From Camillea tinctor (Eukaryota; Ascomycota; Sordariomycetes; Xylariales; Xylariaceae), in NCBI GenBank assembly GCA_022578605.1, contig MU394060.1, positions 434,001-498,000 of the forward strand: a stretch of 64,000 nt of DNA, given 5' to 3'. The notes below the pieces were generated by a model, which saw only the letters and a list, made by a program, of their open reading frames with translations, had not been told where the DNA came from and searched no databases. Positions 51,483 to 61,699 of this stretch are shown one piece after another (the first letter of the stretch is position 1; every line of letters begins with the position of its first letter). The position numbers and the translations under genes were made by a program.

Positions 51483-51847
51483 ATCTTTCCGTTTTTTTTT
51501 TTTTAAACAAGCTCTGTCTTGGTTAGATGCTGCATGTAGTATGCTTTGACTAACGCTTGGTTGGGGGTTGGTGGGGGATTGGGTATAGTCACATCTCCAC
51601 GCGCAACTGGCTCAGCTCTCGTCCAACTTGGCGGACACGGAGAACCTCCTGCGCATGACGAGCGTGCAGGCTGAGGCTATGAGGGGCTTGGGGAGTTGGC
51701 ATGGCGGCATGTGAGTTTTTTTTTTTTTTGGGGGGGGGGGGGGAGGTTCTACACGAGGATAGGTGGCTAAATACATCGCACAGGTTCATGGCCGCGAGTA
51801 AAGTCTTGGGAGAAGAATCGGTTAAGGAACAGAGCGGGGGCAAGTAG
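51324..51847 (+). CDS. HSK3: DASH/Dam1 complex subunit Hsk3
   Basis: Hsk3 is a small structural subunit of the DASH (Dam1) ring that couples kinetochores to microtubule ends. Exons 51324..51416, 51589..51710 and 51784..51847; 279 nt, 92 residues. After an unstructured N-terminus (MAPPQMQHQQAGG) the conserved helix reads HLHAQLAQLSSNLADTENLL, then RMTSVQAEAMRGLGSWHGGM and FMAASKVLGEE. Intron 1 (172 nt, GTGAGC...TATAG) carries a CT microsatellite just after the donor. Intron 2 (73 nt, GTGAGT...CACAG) carries a T run followed by a G run. Frames join exactly at both. The gene is easily missed by automatic prediction because no exon exceeds 41 codons. Identification is by recognition of the conserved helix. 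Confidence 0.88.
51429..51479. repeat. CT microsatellite inside HSK3 intron 1
   Basis: About 50 bp of CT with one TTT interruption, beginning 12 bases after the 5' splice site. Confidence 0.92.
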
Positions 51848-54800
51848 TCTGGGGCAAAGACGAGGGCGGGCATGAAGATGGAACTCTTGCGGGTTAAGGA
51901 TCGTATTGCTCGGGGTGCCGCTAGGGGGCCGCTTCGGCTACGGATCAGTATAACACTGGGCCTTGTGAGTGAGAACACGGGATGTCCATCGGGTTTCGAG
52001 GATTTAGGTTATTGATCTGGTGGGCAACTATCACCCGGCATAATACGCATATGAAATAGGTATAACCCGCGTGCCGGGAGGTGCCATGATGTTCTAGATG
52101 AAGATATCACGAATGAATGACTGGTTCGGTTGTAGTAAGTTATACCTGACATCTATGGTGGGGAAACAGTATATTCATGAGACGAGAATGAGCACACGCA
52201 AGTAGTAATATGAACGAGTAAATATAAATAGCACTTGTCATCCTCTGTGCTATTCGCTCGTTCTAGCGAAAGCTGAATTTATTGGCTAATGGTCGTTATT
52301 ATCAGTACACCTCTACTTACTATGTATATTTTTCGAACCATAGATGTTCATATACATATGAGAGCGCACATGTTAACGCTATCCCCGTAGCATAATCTCT
52401 TCTATTCTTTTTCGTCACAGAGACATAGGAGGGTTTAGGTAGATCGTGTATGCATACAATCATTGATAACTTTTCACTGCCGATATATCTTACGTCCCGC
52501 AGGGTATTCCAAGTACCAAGTCATACGTAACCCTACACCTCATACTCTTTACGCGATTACTGCTTATCAAAGAAGAACTTGGATAACTCAGGTCATTGGG
52601 AGGACATCATAGCATAACAGTGTTAATGGGACCCTATGGGAAAAGGGAGCTCGTGATCAAGCTATTACATCAGGTCAAAGCTATGATCAATACGGACGGG
52701 TAGATTCGCTAATCATGGTGGGAACAGAGTCTGCTCTCGTGTACTGTCAGATTTGACATGTGACATAGCACTCGAACTGTAGATACATATATATAAGAAA
52801 TCCACCTCGCGTTATGGCGTCAAGGCGGACGTTTCTAGTGTTGCGCATTGTGGAACTGAACTCCCGAATAAATCGGCAGATGATAAACGGATGGCACGAG
52901 GCAGAATATAGATTCGCGTAGACATGAGGTTTACGAACAAGTCAGCGGTATTACGCTTTTGCATCACGCCGGCTCTCAATAGTGAACTGTACACTGTAGA
53001 TAATTTCAAAATCCAATATTCTGACACTTTTCATCACTGGCCATATGATGCGACTCGTCGTCTCTAAGTGCCCAAAGGAGGAGTATGAGAGGGAGGTTAT
53101 ACCGCCATAGTACCTCGGGGCAACCAACCACGCGCACCCCTTTCCGACATAAAGCTTATATATCTGAATTGCTTGATTCCTAGTAAGCCGACTCCCCAAA
53201 GCTAGTAAGCGGGATGACATCGAGGCCAGAACAAACAACCACGAGTGATTCTTGCCAGACCGACTCAGGAGATGACTTGAGGTCCCGAATCGCCGAAGAG
53301 GTTTTTCGTACAACTAGATAATATCTGGTTGGAGCTTTTTTTTTTTTTTTTTTTTTTTTTTGGTCGATCCTCCTGTACAATAGAGCTCGCAATGTCTGGG
53401 AGGCCGGGCTGGTGAGGGTGCACGTATTTTGGGTTGGTGGTCGAATGGTGCGTTGCTCTCTCTCTCCCCCTTTATTTGATGTTTGCCTGACAACAACAAT
53501 ATAGTTCGAAACCCCTCTATGGGCTCCTTTTCTTTTTACTATCGACTATCCTAACCCCTTATTCTATGCGTTTTCTTTAATTGCGTAAGTAGACACGTAT
53601 CCCCCCAACCATGCTTACACGCTCTCAGACTTTTGAAGAGTTTCCTCTTCTAAAATCAAAGCATATCCGAAACTGGAGCTCATATTGAATGATGCACCAT
53701 ACATCGATCTTCTTATGTGCCGAGTTAAATTAAGATGAACAGTATTGTAAAATAGTAACATGCCACTGGGCTAGAGATATGTCATCCTAGGTAAGTATAT
53801 AGCGATGTTTTCACTGTAGTTGCCTTCATTGTCACTTCTTTCATCTGTCAGTTGTATTTACATCGTGTAATAATCTGAATCTTAAGAATACATGTTTTTC
53901 ACCTGAGTGAAGTATCATGCTAGCACTAAGTAATATAGACTCCTACTCGTCTTATGCATTTTAAAAATAGGCGCGTACTCATCGATACATCTTACTAACA
54001 AGTACCACCAAACATAAAGATCCACAATGGTAATGAACGCACTGCTTACTTCGCCACTACTTTTGTAGGTAGCATTTTATTAAGAACACTCTGTTGTAAG
54101 TGCTTAGATGATATGGTTGAGTAGGCAAAGTCATGAATTGGGAAGTAATTAGGTTAGGCTAGGATGTCCTCTTTTCCCTCATCCCCTTTCCATGTAAACT
54201 GCTGTTGACACCATCTTCCTTTTTTAACTAAAGGCAATTTCTTCGGGATACATTCCAGAAGAACATATCCCATCTGATATTCACGTTGGTAGCTATCACT
54301 TATAGATATGAACCTACCTCACTTTTTTGCTACACTGCAATCCTAGGGGGTATTCCATTAGCACTGTTCCGTTACTCATTGCGGGATAGAGGGCGAGAAC
54401 ACGGGACACGCGTAGCTCAGTTATACAAATACCCATTAATTGCAGTTCAAATGAAAGCCGTGGGCCACGAAGTTGTACTATTTCGGTACATCCACTATTT
54501 ACTAGACCTTTTACTAAGTACTTCGGCGCCGTGGAGACAGACATAAATGATATCGTTGTTAAGGGGTAATATGCCTGTATTCAAAAACTAGAATAATTGT
54601 TTTAGAATGGCCGTACCAGATTCACCTTCTCATTTTGCGAGGGGATCTCCAGCTCTCTATATAGACGGGTAGCTTAGTCCTCCGCCTATAAGATCTTTTA
54701 GCCGTTGGCGCGTATTCCAATATTCTAAATATACAAAGCATGAGTGTCGACGCCCAACGCCGACCTCCTCCGATGTGTTGGACCTATTATCCATTCTTTC

Positions 54801-55442
54801 AGTCCTAACCCCTCACTCGCCTTCATTCCTGCATGTTGGCATGTTGCTTAGTCGTTGGATATATGTGGGCCCGCAGATCGGGGTATCCACATCGTAACAA
54901 TCGTTGATTAACATTAACTACACAAAATTCAAGTTCTTAGCCCGGTTCCGTTTCCTGAGCTGATACTCTTCAACTGATCCGCTATGTAGGCGATACCATC
55001 GCGGTGATGGCAAGGTTGAGAGCTATGTAAGGATCGCGCCTAGATACATATGAGCTCTTTAGACTGACTTATACAGCGCGTGTTCGAAGACAGACTAGAG
55101 TGCTTCCGTCGAGATGCACACTGGTTTCCCCCTTTTTTTCCTTGAAAGGGATGACAACCATACAATGCCTCTCCAAGATGGCCATTGCAAAGCACAATTC
55201 AACTTTGAAGAATGCATGGCGTGTTCGAGTTTGGAAATGAGTATTAGGTTACTGAAGTTGGTTTTATGCGGCTTAAGTGAATACAGAGCACGATATCACG
55301 TGGTGTAGCCAGACCAGCTAACCAGTCATGCACGGTCGGGATTTCGGTAAATATTCGGCTTAGCGTGGCTAATAGTCGGGAGTCGGCCCAAGCTCTGGAG
55401 AGCCCTCAGAGTAGGGTTTATAAGAGCAAATAAACTTGCAAT
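51848..55442. other. Intergenic stretch of 3.6 kb before U6
   Basis: AT-rich, with a 20-plus T homopolymer near 53337-53361. Short frames on both strands show no known motif. Ends with the U6 promoter. Confidence 0.55.
55417..55424 (+). promoter_or_regulatory. TATA box of the U6 gene
   Basis: TTTATAAG about 25 bp upstream of the inferred U6 start, the spacing expected for TFIIIB placement at U6 genes. Confidence 0.75.
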
Positions 55443-55606
55443 TTTCGCCTTCGGGCATTTGGTCAATTTGAAACGATACAGAGAAGATGTAAGTACCACT
55501 CAAAAGTCGCACGTTCGAATCTAGGACTTGACACTAACATACTCACAGTAGCATGGCCCCTGCACTAAGGATGACACGCTCAATCAAAGAGAAGCTACCA
55601 ATTTTT
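55443..55606 (+). ncRNA. U6: U6 spliceosomal snRNA, interrupted by a 60-nt intron
   Basis: U6 forms the catalytic core of the spliceosome with U2. Exons about 55443..55488 and 55549..55606. The 5' hairpin is GCC-TTCG-GGC (55447-55456), followed by TTTGGTCAATTTGAAACGAT and the ACAGAGA box. After removal of 55489-55548 the conserved core reads ACAGAGAAGATTAGCATGG, then CCCCTGCACTAAGGATGACA and the 3' part ending CTACCA plus a seven-T terminator. The intron is of mRNA type: GTAAGT at the start, ACTAAC branch sequence, CAG at the end. It lies between the ACAGAGA box and the AGC triad. It contains GTTCGAATCT (55513-55522), matching the Pol III B-box consensus. U6 introns, and a B box within one, are known from fission yeast. 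The 5' end is approximate. Confidence 0.96.
55513..55522 (+). promoter_or_regulatory. B-box-like Pol III promoter element inside the U6 intron
   Basis: GTTCGAATCT resembles the GGTTCGANTCC B-box consensus bound by TFIIIC; compare the tRNA-Arg T arm in this window. It is spliced out of the mature RNA. Confidence 0.65.
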
Positions 55607-55608
55607 TT
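55602..55608 (+). terminator. Pol III oligo-T terminator of U6
   Basis: Seven T directly after the conserved U6 3' end; a second T run follows at about 55612. Confidence 0.85.
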
Positions 55609-56476
55609 GTCTTTTTTTTTTACTCATAGATTCTTTTTGTTTTTGTTTTGAAATAAAACACAAGTCGATCTCTTTCATTTTTGCGCATTGCGCAGCTCTA
55701 AGGCCGCCATAAGTTCATGATGTTTTTACCACTGGAGGCATGATGCGATTCCGCCCAGGACTAATATAGCGATGCGTATACACAACAATAAAAATCTTAA
55801 TAGCGTTTATTCAACTAGATATTCTCCTCAAGAAGTTCTAGGCACATGAGTCGTAATTGCTTGACCTATTCCCTTTTTAACAATGCTATCGTTAATCCAT
55901 TCCCAGTCAGGGACTTAGGAAAAGAAACGAAAGAACGGTTTGTTGATAGATTCATAGCATCAACGTGATATAGAAACCCGAGTAATCAAGGATCATTTCT
56001 TTTTCTTTCTTTCTTTTTTTTCTGCCAACCACCTACGTTGCTTTTTCCAGAGAAGGCACATAGTGAGAGAGATGTAAACTATCTACGTCTAGCTGGGGCG
56101 CGATGCCTACACTGCATTTGACGATAGTCTAGGTGATGTTACCTCCTCATATGCAGAACGGCCGTGAAAGCCTCCTGTTTGCAAATTCCACTGTCACCAG
56201 AAAGGTGGAAATTACATACCGCATACCTTATCTTGGAAGTTCTCGGAATTACTGACCAACGTTGGCTATAGCCTCGCTGCACTTATGAGCATGCTAGATA
56301 CCATAAGCTTTCAGGAGGGCGGAAGTACCCTGTTCGGCGTTATGACTACCTCAGATAAAATACCTTGCCGAACCAACTCTAGGGGCGGATGGAAACATTC
56401 TCCAGGACAGTCCAGAGTTGTTAGGCGTGGTTGGCGTTGGTTCAAAGGGGGGTTATAACTGTATAGGTGGTATCTT
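55609..56476. other. Intergenic between U6 and RPR2
   Basis: About 870 bp, T-rich at the left, 3' side of RPR2 at the right. Nothing recognised. Confidence 0.55.
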
Positions 56477-57037
56477 TCAGCCCTCTTCCATGACGATATC
56501 CGCTTTCTCGACTTGCATCCTAGCCGTCTTCCGTTTCTTCTGCCCTGCCGCTTTCTTTGCTTCTTGCTGCTCCCGTGCCGGTCGCCGCTTTGGACGAGCA
56601 GCTTGGACGGGATATCTCCTGACTCCTCCGCAGGTGTTGCATTTAACGACTAGCACATCAGCCCACGGCTTCCTGCCCCCCTTACTTCTGTTCTCGGTGG
56701 TGCAGCTGCTGGTCTCCCCCTCTATGAGCAAGCTGTCGCAGAACTTGCATATAGTGTGCTTCATAGCTGGCGAGAGCCGTATCTGGCTCTTGAGAGATGT
56801 GGCCCGGAGATCAGTGAGGAAACGTCTCGATAGCGCTTGTTGGACATGGCTGTTATCGAAACCATCGTGTTTCTCTTCTGATTCCGTACCTTGGTTTTTA
56901 GCATCTTGCGTGGTTGGTGTTGATGCGTGCTGATCATCTCGGGTCCCCAGATATGTTGCGGCTTGGTAGAGAAATGAGATGCGTGAATACAATGGCCGAT
57001 TTGGTACGCTTCCTCCAGGTGGTTTCGTTTTGGCCAT
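56477..57037 (-). CDS. RPR2: RNase P protein subunit Rpr2/Rpp21/Snm1 family
   Basis: Rpr2/Rpp21 binds the RNA subunit of RNase P, which trims the 5' leader of pre-tRNAs in the nucleus. Single exon, 186 residues. The N-terminus has the family helix YSRISFLYQAATYL (residues 17-30), then LSRRFLTDLRATSLKSQIR (69-87). The zinc ribbon uses C97 and C100 (ICKFCDSLL) and C133 and C136 (VVKCNTCGGVRRYPV), with NRSKGGRKPWADVLVV between. A strongly basic tail (about 148-175) suits RNA binding. The start ATG at 57037 precedes MAKTKPPGG, the usual beginning in filamentous fungi. It is divergent from SUB2 across 1.2 kb that holds the MITE-like element at 57182-57487. Confidence 0.93.
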   Translation of the reverse strand: MAKTKPPGGSVPNRPLYSRISFLYQAATYLGTRDDQHASTPTTQDAKNQGTESEEKHDGFDNSHVQQALSRRFLTDLRATSLKSQIRLSPAMKHTICKFCDSLLIEGETSSCTTENRSKGGRKPWADVLVVKCNTCGGVRRYPVQAARPKRRPAREQQEAKKAAGQKKRKTARMQVEKADIVMEEG

Positions 57038-58254
57038 GATTTTATTTTATTTTTTATTTTATTAAACAAAAATGGGAATACGGTATTAGTGAAATGATGA
57101 TGGATATAGTTTTATGCAATGTTACTATTATTTTTGTGGAAGAAGCTTGAAAGTGTAAAGATCTTAAGTTTATTTATTAACCTACGGAGGTCCCTACCAA
57201 AAGTCGACGCCGCGCCAAGAAATGCCAAGCATATGCTCGCCTGTGTGAGCAGCTGGCTGCAGCTGTGTCACAGCTGCGAAAAGCTGTGCACTATAAACTT
57301 TAGTGCTTTTAGTTAATAATAGCTGCTATCGATAAAAGCTTTTAGCGCACGAGCATGTAATTGTAGCACTATGATTAGTGGGTTGATTTGAGGTTAGAGT
57401 TACAGCTGCAGAACAGCTGCCGCCAGAATAAGTCGAGACCTTGGCATTTCTTGGCGCGGCGTCGACTTTTGGTAGGGACCTCCGTAGTGAGTTCCTAACT
57501 TTGATGGATGTCCGGTAAAAAGTCAGCTAGGACCATGTCTATGGCACATTTGTGTCCGTGCACGTATCCGCTAGATCTGCTCTGACTGCTGCAATAGAGA
57601 ACTGACTGGACCGGGATCGACTTGGCTAGCTGTCCATCTGCACGTGAAATGCTGCAAGTTGTCACTTGTCACCCAGCACCAGGTGGTAGGTTACATAAGA
57701 CATACTTTAGGTTATATAGTTGTAGGAAGTAGCTGTGGCGATATTTGTTTGCTGCTGTCCAACCTTTAGGTACACGTAGACTGCTATGGGCTGTACGGGC
57801 TAGGTTTAGGTAGGTAGGAACGATACATACCTAACAAAGAAACCTCAACGGAAGTAAAACACAGCCCCATTATTTCTTGCACTAGTCCACTTACAGGATA
57901 GCGCGTCCATTGAATTGAGGCGCGCATTCCAAAAAGTCTTGACTCTTGTTCATCACGCTTCTCTCTCTCTCTCTCTCTTCCCTCTCTTCCTTTCCAGCCT
58001 TTTCAACCCCATCCATCTCTTTTTCTTCCTAGCCTCGAGGTTCATCAACACCCCCCAACCTCTGTATTCTTCGTCGCGGATCGTCAATCTATTTCTATTC
58101 TTCGTCTTTGCAACCAATTCTATTTGTTTGCAGGACAAATCTTTTTTTACCGCGTTTCTGTCCTTCAATTAACTCGTTCGTCAACTCGACCGCTTCGACC
58201 TTTTTTATCTTTGCTTCAACCCCCAATTCCTTCATCCCCTTCACCACCGCCATC
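57038..58254. promoter_or_regulatory. Shared divergent intergenic region of RPR2 and SUB2
   Basis: 1.2 kb between two divergent genes, so both promoters should lie here. The RPR2-proximal part holds the inverted-repeat element. The SUB2-proximal part (about 57950-58250) is strongly pyrimidine-rich with a CT run at 57960-57978, typical of promoters and leaders of highly expressed fungal genes. Confidence 0.6.
57182..57487. mobile_element. MITE-like element with perfect 48-bp terminal inverted repeats
   Basis: Left repeat 57182-57229 (begins CTACGGAGGTCCCTACC) and right repeat 57440-57487 are exact reverse complements over 48 bp. Total length 306 bp, no coding capacity. TA at the second and third base of each end allows a TA target duplication, as in Tc1/mariner elements. 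The interior carries five CAGCTG hexamers in two subterminal clusters, possible transposase-binding repeats. Perfect arms imply recent insertion or gene conversion. It lies 145 bp upstream of the RPR2 ATG. Confidence 0.85.
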
Positions 58255-60338
58255 ATGTCTGCCGAGGAAGATCTGATCGACTACTCCGACGAGGAGCTGG
58301 CAACCAACGACACTTCTGCCACCAACGGAAAGAAGACCGATGCTGCTGCTTCTGGCAACAATGTTGACAAGAAGGGCTCATATGTCGGTATTCACTCTAC
58401 GGGCTTCCGTGACTTCCTACTGAAGCCTGAACTCCTTCGCGCTATCGCCGACTGCGGATTCGAGCATCCTTCGGAGGGTTAGTCTACATCTTACACGTTC
58501 CATCCAGCTTCAAAATTTTATATCCCTCCTTCTTCAAGCGTCCGTCCCATCTCGCAAGCATATCGCAAGCAAGGAAAATAAAAGAAAAAGAAATATATAT
58601 CATGAATATATCATAAACAAAACCTGTCGGGGAAGTTTTGCAAAAGTCAACATGACTGAACTCCCATTTTTGGGGGGTTATCGTCCGGATACGACGAACG
58701 GTGGGGGGAAGTTGATTTGAGGGCATGGGGGATTCTCATCTGCCCAGGAGACTCGTGCTTATCGCGTCAGTCTCGTTGGCCCATCGTGGCCCATCGTACC
58801 GTAGCCTTGCGGCGTGTACGGGAGCGGTGAATCCCCCTTCGTTTATCAACTACGGATGGTTATCCTAGGCTCCGTGCCCTGGATACTACCTAAGCGTACC
58901 AGTGTCGACCCGGGCACGCTATCTCGTTCGCTATCAGAGCATGACCGTGTCGACGATTTCACGAGGGGTGTTGGAGAATATTAGCAAGAAATACCTAACA
59001 AGCGATGCTGCGATGATGGACGGACCTTGTCGAATCCCTACCCTCACGTCCTTCACATCCGTCTTGAAAGACCTATCTAACCTCGATCGATACCTACAGT
59101 CCAACAAACCTGTATCCCTCAGGCTCTTCTCGGTGGTGACATCATTTGCCAGGCCAAGTCTGGTCTCGGAAAGACTGCCGTCTTCGTCTTGACTACCCTT
59201 CAGCAGGTTGAACCCGTTGCTGGGGAATGCTCTGTTTTGGTCATGTGTCACACTCGTGAACTGGCCTTCCAGATTCGCAACGAGTACAACCGATTCAGCA
59301 AGTATATGCCCGACATCAAGACCGGCGTTTTCTACGGTGGTACTCCTATCCAGAAGGATGCCGAAGCTCTTAAGAATAAGGACACTCATCCCCACATTAT
59401 CGTCGGTACTCCTGGACGTTTGAACGCCCTTGTTCGTGACAAGTATCTTCGCCTTGCCAACGTCCGTATCTTCGTTCTCGACGAGTGTGACAAGATGCTC
59501 GACGCAACCGGTACGCATCCGCTTATACTATACTTGACCCGACTCCGACTAACCTAGCCGTAAAGACATGCGACGCGATGTGCAGGACATCTTCCGCTCA
59601 ACTCCTATGCAGAAACAGGTGATGATGTTCAGCGCTACCTTGTCTGACGAGATCAAGCCGATCTGCAGGAAGTTCATGCAGAACCCTACCGAGCACTACG
59701 TCGATGAAGACACCAAGTTGACGCTTCACGGTCTTCAACAGTATTACATCAAGTTGGAGGAACGTGAGAAGAACCGCAAGTTGAACGAGCTCCTCGATGA
59801 ACTTCAGTTCAATCAGGTGATCATCTTCGTCAAGAGCACAGTTCGTGCAACCGAGCTTGACAAGTTGCTCCGCGAGTGTAACTTCCCTTCTATTTCGGTC
59901 CACTCTGGTGTCAGCCAGGAGGAGCGGTACGTATAATTTCGTTGTGTGCGTGGTCCGGCTTACTAACAATTTTGTAGTATTAAACGCTACAAGGAGTTCA
60001 AGGAGTTCAACAAGCGTATCTGTGTCGCCACAGACGTTTTTGGTCGTGGTATTGATATCGAACGAATCAACCTGGCCATCAACTACGACTTGCCTGCGGA
60101 CGCTGACTCGTACCTTCACCGTGTCGGTCGTGCTGGTCGTTTTGGTACCAAGGGTCTTGCCATCTCGTTCGTGAGCACTGATGCGGACCAAGAGGTTCTC
60201 AAGGCCATTGAGAAGCGCTTCGAGGTCGCTCTACCGTGAGTTTACCTTGTTCTATATATCCTATAATAATCAACTAACAACTATTCCAGTGAGTTCCCTA
60301 AGGATGGTATTGACGCCAGCACTTACATGGCCTCCTAA
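58255..60338 (+). CDS. SUB2: Sub2/UAP56 DECD-box ATP-dependent RNA helicase
   Basis: Sub2 acts in spliceosome assembly (with U2AF and branch-site factors) and in mRNA export through the TREX complex. Exons 58255..58477, 59100..59510, 59566..59926, 59978..60235 and 60290..60338; 1302 nt, 433 residues. Motifs in order: acidic N-terminus [13 protein letters not shown]-motif region [15 protein letters not shown] and [12 protein letters not shown] (65-82), Walker A AKSGLGKT (93-100), [17 protein letters not shown] (202-205), SAT (234-236), [21 protein letters not shown] and HRVGRAGR (379-386). The C-terminus [10 protein letters not shown] is family-typical. Intron 1 is 622 nt (donor GTTAGT, acceptor CTACAG), ten times the others. 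All junctions keep the highly conserved sequence in register, so the model is secure. Confidence 0.97.
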
Positions 60339-61466
60339 ACTACTGATCGATTTTATATCTCGGTAGCATTGCCAAGTATATCGAGTCTAGCCGCTCGCAA
60401 CCTGGGAAGGCCAATTTGTGTGTGCCCCTAGTCGGAGAGGTGGAAAGTTTTTCTGAAAAGCAAGATTCATTTAACAAGGAATATTTCTGTACAAGTATAC
60501 TCGCAACTCGGAACGGACTGATGAATTTCTCAGAAAGGGCACAAAGGCGATTCTATCTACAGACTCAAGCCACGAAATTGTCAGGCCTGAACTAATTAGC
60601 TATGCCTTACGATTACTTTCACCAGATGTCGGTTGTCCGTGCAAATAGGGTTCCATAGTCTTAGGGTCCGGTGAAGGACGATCAATAGACTGGTGTGATG
60701 AAATGAATAGGGTCTCTAAACTTCATGTAAATTGGCGCGTTTGCTTTATTTGGTCTCCTAGGTACACAAAAAATACAGTGCTGTAAACATCTAGTGCTCA
60801 GCTCAATCCGTATAAAATCATGCCCAAGCTCCTGTGAACTAATTATATCAGAAATCCTCCATGCTGATGAAGAATAAGACCCTTTTCTCCTAGTAACTTA
60901 GGCCTACTGAATGTCCTAAATAAAATATTATATATTATTCGAGTGAATGCGTTGGTATATATCTGGTGCCAGTGGAGACTCCGAGCTAATATATAGAATT
61001 CGCAGTGGCAAGAGATAAACGAAGACGTGTGGAAAGAATACGGCGTGCCTTCATGGCTACCTGTTTACGGAAAGCACTTCAAGCCGCAGGGAGAGGGAGG
61101 AAGGACTTGGATAATGCTGTGCCCTTTATCTTGTTCTTTCTGAGGTATATGGCGCAGTTACTCGTAGGTTCTGAAGGATACCGTGGAAAGGGGGGAGGCG
61201 GGGAGTTTTATAGGCGAGGAAAGAGACTTTGGCGTGTGTGGTAAGGAAAGGGGAAGGGGAAGAGAAGTATTTGAAGGCTTAGAGATCGGTATAAGTAGAG
61301 CCCCACGCAACGAAACTTGTTGATGGTTGTTGAGGATAAAAGGGAGGCTTGTGGTAGGAGATTCGATTGTTGCTGCGTAAAACGGTGGTCGCTCCTTCCC
61401 TTTCCCCCTTTTCTACTCTGGGATAGGTTCTACGGCTCGAGGAATCAACTGGTTGGTGGTAGGCTG

Positions 61467-61520
<54 letters not shown>

Positions 61521-61657
61521 GGGTGTTGTGTGGGGTTTTGTATAGCGGTGGTATTTAAAAAAAACCCCGAAAACCATGGGGTTGTNNNNNNNNNNGTGCC
61601 TCTCCTGGCCCCGGGGGGCCGCCCCCCCCCCCGGCGCCCCCCCCCCGCCGCCCCGCG

Positions 61658-61699
<42 letters not shown>

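Noticed and set aside
58934..59518. 194-codon frame antisense to SUB2 exon 2 and intron 1
   Set aside because: Shadow of the coding strand; no motif of its own.
59598..60191. 197-codon frame antisense to SUB2
   Set aside because: Shadow of strongly biased codon use in the helicase gene.
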